Shown: in pieces, positions 13,557 to 15,807 of the stretch
How positions within the stretch are numbered: the stretch's first letter is position 1
How the letters are laid out: each line of letters starts with the position of its first letter
Source of the DNA: JBGZFC01 sp964346495
GTDB taxonomy: Bacteria > Bacteroidota > Bacteroidia > Bacteroidales > Dysgonomonadaceae
Length of the DNA stretch: 15,807 nucleotides
Reading direction: 5' to 3'
Assembly: GCA_964346495.1 (NCBI GenBank)
Contig: CAYFUW010000049.1
Coordinates: 1 to 15,807, forward strand
Program-made: the position numbers and the translations under genes
Notes under the pieces: model-generated
What the model was told of the DNA's origin: nothing
The model's input: the letters and a program-made list of their open reading frames with translations, nothing else
Databases searched by the model: none

Positions 13557-14915
13557 ATGAAAGAATTAAGAGTCCTATCCCCAACAGCTATTCTCGGCTA
13601 CGGTTTCCCAATGGAATCGTTTGTCGAAGGTATGAAACGCAAACCGCACGTTATTGCAGTAGATGCAGGTTCTACCGACCCGGGACCCTATTATTTGGGT
13701 GCAGGAGTATCTTTTACAGATAGAAACTCGGTAAAACGCGACCTTGAAATAATGATTCCGGCGGCTCTCGAAGCAGGTATTCCGGTTATTATTGGTACAG
13801 CAGGCGGTAGCGGTGCAAGACCACACGTAGCTTTGACTGTTGATATTATAAAAGAGATAGCGAAAGAAAAGGATATTCACTTCAAAATGGCAGTAATCCA
13901 ATCTGAACTTGATAAAGAATTGGTTAAAGCCAACTTGAAAGAGGGAAATATTACACCACTTTTCCCGGCTAAAGAGTTAACAGAAAAAGATGTGGACGAA
14001 TCTGTTCATATCGTTGCACAAATAGGTGAGGAGCCATATATTAAAGCACTGGACGAAGGTGCACAAGTAATTCTTGCAGGTCGTTCATATGACCCGTCGG
14101 TATTTGCATCGCTTGCAATTAAAAATGGTTTCGATAAAGCTTTGGCAATCCATATGGGTAAAATTTTGGAGTGTGCCGCAATTGCAGCACTTCCCGGAAG
14201 CGGTAGCGACTGTATGTTCGGATATTTGCAGGAAGATGGCTTCATTCTTGAACCACTTTCTCCGCTACGCAAATGTACCACACTATCGGTAGCAGCACAC
14301 ACCCTTTACGAAAAAACCAATCCATATATTCTACCCGGACCCGGTGGAGCGTTAAATCTGCACAATTGTACATTTACACAAATCGACGATAACAAAGTTA
14401 AAGTTTCGGGTACTGTATTTGTTCCTACAGAAGAGTACTTTGTTAAGTTAGAAGGTGTTCGTCGTGTAGGTTACAGAACAATCTCTTGCACCGGAGTGAA
14501 AGACCCGATTATGATTTCTAAAATTGATGAAATCGCTAAGAGTGTTAAAGAACGTGTGGAGAACAACTTCAAAGATTACGGAATTGGTGACTTCTTCCTC
14601 GATTTCAAGATTTATGGAAGAAACGGTGTAATGAATATGTTCCCCGAAACATCAAGAAGCTCTGCCGATGAATTACTTATCATCATAGAAGCAGTTGCCG
14701 ATACGCAAGAACATGCCAACACAATTTGCGGATTCGCACGCAGTACTATGTTACACTACGGATACGAAGGACGTATTGCTACTGCAGGTAACCTGGCATT
14801 CCCGTTCTCGCCGTCAGATGCAAAAATGGGCGAAGTGTTCGAGTTTAACGTGTATCACTTGATGAAAGTTAATAATCCTGTGGAACTATTCCCGATAGAA
14901 TATATCCAATTATAA
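13557..14915 (+). CDS. AtuA-family (DUF1446) protein, possible mesaconate-processing enzyme
   Basis: A 452-aa soluble protein of the DUF1446 family, named after AtuA of the Pseudomonas acyclic-terpene (citronellol/geraniol) pathway; its reaction is unknown. Conserved glycine-rich blocks visible are DAGSTDPGPYYLG (36-48), GTAGGSGARPH (80-90), AGRSYDP (174-180) and GKILECAAIAALPGSGSD (201-218). There is no signal peptide or membrane segment. The placement directly after the mesaconate-forming enzyme, and before its usual DUF4387 partner, suggests work on mesaconate or a derivative. Hydration to citramalate would fill the missing step. That assignment is inference from position; a role in transport, CoA transfer or regulation is not excluded. 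Confidence 0.85.
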   Translation: MKELRVLSPTAILGYGFPMESFVEGMKRKPHVIAVDAGSTDPGPYYLGAGVSFTDRNSVKRDLEIMIPAALEAGIPVIIGTAGGSGARPHVALTVDIIKEIAKEKDIHFKMAVIQSELDKELVKANLKEGNITPLFPAKELTEKDVDESVHIVAQIGEEPYIKALDEGAQVILAGRSYDPSVFASLAIKNGFDKALAIHMGKILECAAIAALPGSGSDCMFGYLQEDGFILEPLSPLRKCTTLSVAAHTLYEKTNPYILPGPGGALNLHNCTFTQIDDNKVKVSGTVFVPTEEYFVKLEGVRRVGYRTISCTGVKDPIMISKIDEIAKSVKERVENNFKDYGIGDFFLDFKIYGRNGVMNMFPETSRSSADELLIIIEAVADTQEHANTICGFARSTMLHYGYEGRIATAGNLAFPFSPSDAKMGEVFEFNVYHLMKVNNPVELFPIEYIQL

Positions 14916-14924
14916 CAGATAAAC

Positions 14925-14962
14925 AGTTTGTAGGGTAGCAATCACCTGCTATCTTACAAACT
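14925..14962 (+). terminator. Strong hairpin between the AtuA-like and DUF4387 genes
   Basis: A 16-bp stem, including two G-U pairs, joins 14925-14940 to 14947-14962 around the 6-nt loop ATCACC. The 3' side continues TATTTTAC, a poor T-run. It begins 10 nt after the AtuA-like stop and ends 33 nt before the DUF4387 ATG. It may be a leaky terminator, an mRNA-end stabiliser or a processing site that sets the ratio of the two partners. Confidence 0.6.
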
Positions 14963-14995
14963 TATTTTACTTACGATTTTCAATTTACTATAAAG

Positions 14996-15313
14996 ATGAA
15001 ATACAAATTAACAGATTTAGCATCAGTAATTAGAAGCAAGAATTCGGGACCATATGAACTTACCTTTGACGTTATTTTCAAAGAGTTTGAAATGTACGAG
15101 CGTGTAAAAGCGGCAGGTATTTTTAATCCTAAAATGTTTGCGAAACTCTACAATATTTCCGAATCAGATATTATTGGCGTTGTGCATTTCGATCCGGCTA
15201 AAGCTATCAAAACCACTATAGTACGTCCTATCTCATCGGGTGCACTTGGCGAAACTGACGTTTATGGCGCACAACAGCACGCTCCTTTAATGGGCTTAGA
15301 GTTTGAACTGTAA
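14996..15313 (+). CDS. DUF4387 domain protein, partner of the AtuA-like protein
   Basis: A 105-aa small soluble protein that is a complete DUF4387 domain. Recognisable segments are RSKNSGPYELTFDV (13-26), VVHFDPAKAIKTTIVRP and SGALGETDVYGAQQHAPL (81-98). DUF4387 commonly accompanies or is fused to AtuA-family proteins, so it is probably a second subunit of the same enzyme. Its biochemical role is unknown. It is the last gene of the operon. After it, a weak hairpin GAAATAAA/TTTATTTC (15340-15370) is followed by A rather than T, so no clear terminator can be named. Confidence 0.85.
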   Translation: MKYKLTDLASVIRSKNSGPYELTFDVIFKEFEMYERVKAAGIFNPKMFAKLYNISESDIIGVVHFDPAKAIKTTIVRPISSGALGETDVYGAQQHAPLMGLEFEL

Positions 15314-15435
15314 AAGACTTACTCAAATAGCACTCTCACGAAATAAATCTTCAATTTGATACTTTATTTCAAAAAAAATGAGCTTGCATAACGATTTTTT
15401 CTCTTGAAACAGTTGTTTTATTCAAATTATTGTAA

Positions 15436-15443
15436 TACTTTTG
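15436..15443 (+). promoter_or_regulatory. -7 box of the tRNA locus promoter
   Basis: TACTTTTG matches TAnnTTTG exactly, with TTG about 20 nt upstream. The expected start near 15450 would place the degenerate tRNA-like unit at 15486 and the intact tRNA at 15562 in one precursor. Confidence 0.6.
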
Positions 15444-15485
15444 TGCACTCATTTACGGAGAGGTGATTTTGTAGATAAGTTTGTT

Positions 15486-15540
15486 GGCGAGAAACGTTGG
15501 ATAGAGCGTCCCGATATATCATCGGGAAGGTCCCGAGCCA
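15486..15540 (+). pseudogene. Degenerate tRNA-like unit upstream of tRNA-Met
   Basis: Starts GGCGAGA like the intact tRNA, loses the 5' D-arm, and keeps TAGAGCG and AGGTCCCGAG around the anticodon-arm position. That arm is replaced by TCCCGAT (15509-15515), loop ATATC, ATCGGGA (15521-15527). The T-loop and the 3' acceptor strand are missing, so it cannot be a functional tRNA. Confidence 0.65.
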
Positions 15541-15561
15541 GCAGAGACTTAGATAAAGTTT

Positions 15562-15635
15562 GGCGAGATAGCTCAGATGGTTAGAGCGCATGATTCATAA
15601 TCATGAGGTCCCGAGTTCAATTCTCGGTCTCGCTA
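15562..15635 (+). tRNA. tRNA-Met (anticodon CAT)
   Basis: A complete 74-nt cloverleaf. The acceptor stem pairs GGCGAGA (15562-15568) with TCTCGCT (15628-15634), making a G-U first pair, and the discriminator is A15635. The D-arm is GCTC/GAGC with GG in its loop. The anticodon stem is CATGA/TCATG with loop TTCATAA, placing CAT at 15596-15598. The T-arm is CCGAG/CTCGG with loop TTCAATT. CCA is not encoded. The elongator form is most likely; a lysidine-modified tRNA-Ile cannot be excluded from sequence alone. It is flanked by two degenerate copies. Confidence 0.93.
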
Positions 15636-15650
15636 CTTTCTTGATATAAA

Positions 15651-15678
15651 GGTTGTTATTTCGGTAGCAACCTTTTTT
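15651..15678 (+). terminator. Rho-independent terminator after tRNA-Met
   Basis: GGTTGTTA (15651-15658) pairs with TAGCAACC (15665-15672), including one G-U, around the loop TTTCGG. Six T follow at 15673-15678. It begins 15 nt after the tRNA. Confidence 0.88.
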
Positions 15679-15714
15679 GATTATGAATCAAATAATAACC
15701 TTTTATAGAAGTTT

Positions 15715-15790
15715 GGCGAGATAGCTCTGATGTTTAATGCGTCCCGATGCAATATCGGGAAGTTCCCGAGTTCAATTCTCGGTCTCGCTA
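15715..15790 (+). pseudogene. Second degenerate tRNA copy with a replaced anticodon arm
   Basis: Both acceptor strands and the T-arm match the intact tRNA, and the 44 nt at 15764-15807 are identical to 15609-15652. The D-stem is broken (GCTC facing ATGC) and one G of the D-loop GG is lost. The anticodon arm is TCCCGAT, loop GCAAT, ATCGGGA (15742-15760). Read as a 7-nt loop it would give CAA but with G instead of the universal U33, so decoding is very unlikely. No promoter of its own is seen. Confidence 0.7.
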
Positions 15791-15807
15791 CTTTCTTGAT
15801 ATAAAGG

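Noticed and set aside
15457..15465. GGAGAGGTG as the 5' end of a tRNA-Ser
   Set aside because: No matching 3' acceptor strand, T-arm or long variable arm follows, so the nine matching bases are probably chance.
15715..15790. Second functional tRNA with anticodon CAA
   Set aside because: The D-stem is unpaired, the D-loop GG is incomplete and the base before the would-be anticodon is G instead of U, so it is treated as a degenerate copy.

Overview
The window looks like a piece of a Bacteroidota chromosome, probably an uncultured, protein- or amino-acid-fermenting Bacteroidales. It is AT-rich. The promoters carry the phylum's -7 box TAnnTTTG instead of a sigma70 -10 box, and Shine-Dalgarno sequences are absent or weak. 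The housekeeping genes (thiN, recO, rplS, smpB) look like Bacteroidota versions. This placement is inferred from sequence style and remembered family features, not from a database search.

Layout. 1-338 holds a terminator for a gene to the left and small hairpins. 339-2309 carries thiamine pyrophosphokinase (+), then recO (-) and rplS (-). 2310-3369 is about 1 kb of non-coding DNA packed with repeats: inverted heptamer arrays, a MITE-like inverted-repeat element and a cluster of triloop hairpins. 3370-7225 carries a nitroreductase, smpB, a nucleoside-recognition (Gate) membrane protein and a GHL10-type lipoprotein, all on +. 7437-8390 (-) is a bile acid:sodium symporter family carrier, divergent from the operon that follows.

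8745-15313 is the main functional unit, a glutamate fermentation cluster of the methylaspartate branch. GlmS and GlmE form adenosylcobalamin-dependent glutamate mutase, and GlmL is its probable ATP-dependent reactivase or chaperone. Methylaspartate ammonia-lyase then makes mesaconate and ammonia. Two proteins of unknown biochemical role follow, an AtuA-family (DUF1446) protein and a DUF4387 protein. The next known steps are mesaconate to citramalate, then cleavage to acetate and pyruvate. No recognisable mesaconase or citramalate lyase is in the window, so the AtuA/DUF4387 pair is a candidate for handling mesaconate. Known active-site residues are present in GlmS, GlmE and the ammonia-lyase, at the same or nearly the same numbering as the clostridial enzymes.

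15436-15807 is a tRNA locus: a promoter, a degenerate tRNA-like unit, an intact tRNA-Met(CAT), a terminator, and a second degenerate copy running to the window edge. Both degenerate copies have the anticodon arm replaced by a TCCCGAT/ATCGGGA hairpin.

Other notable features are degenerate tandem arrays of 7- or 8-nt period in most intergenic gaps, a structured leader on rplS, a GNRA-loop terminator between glmE and the ammonia-lyase gene whose arms could pair with a palindrome beside the next start codon, and tandem promoters upstream of glmS.
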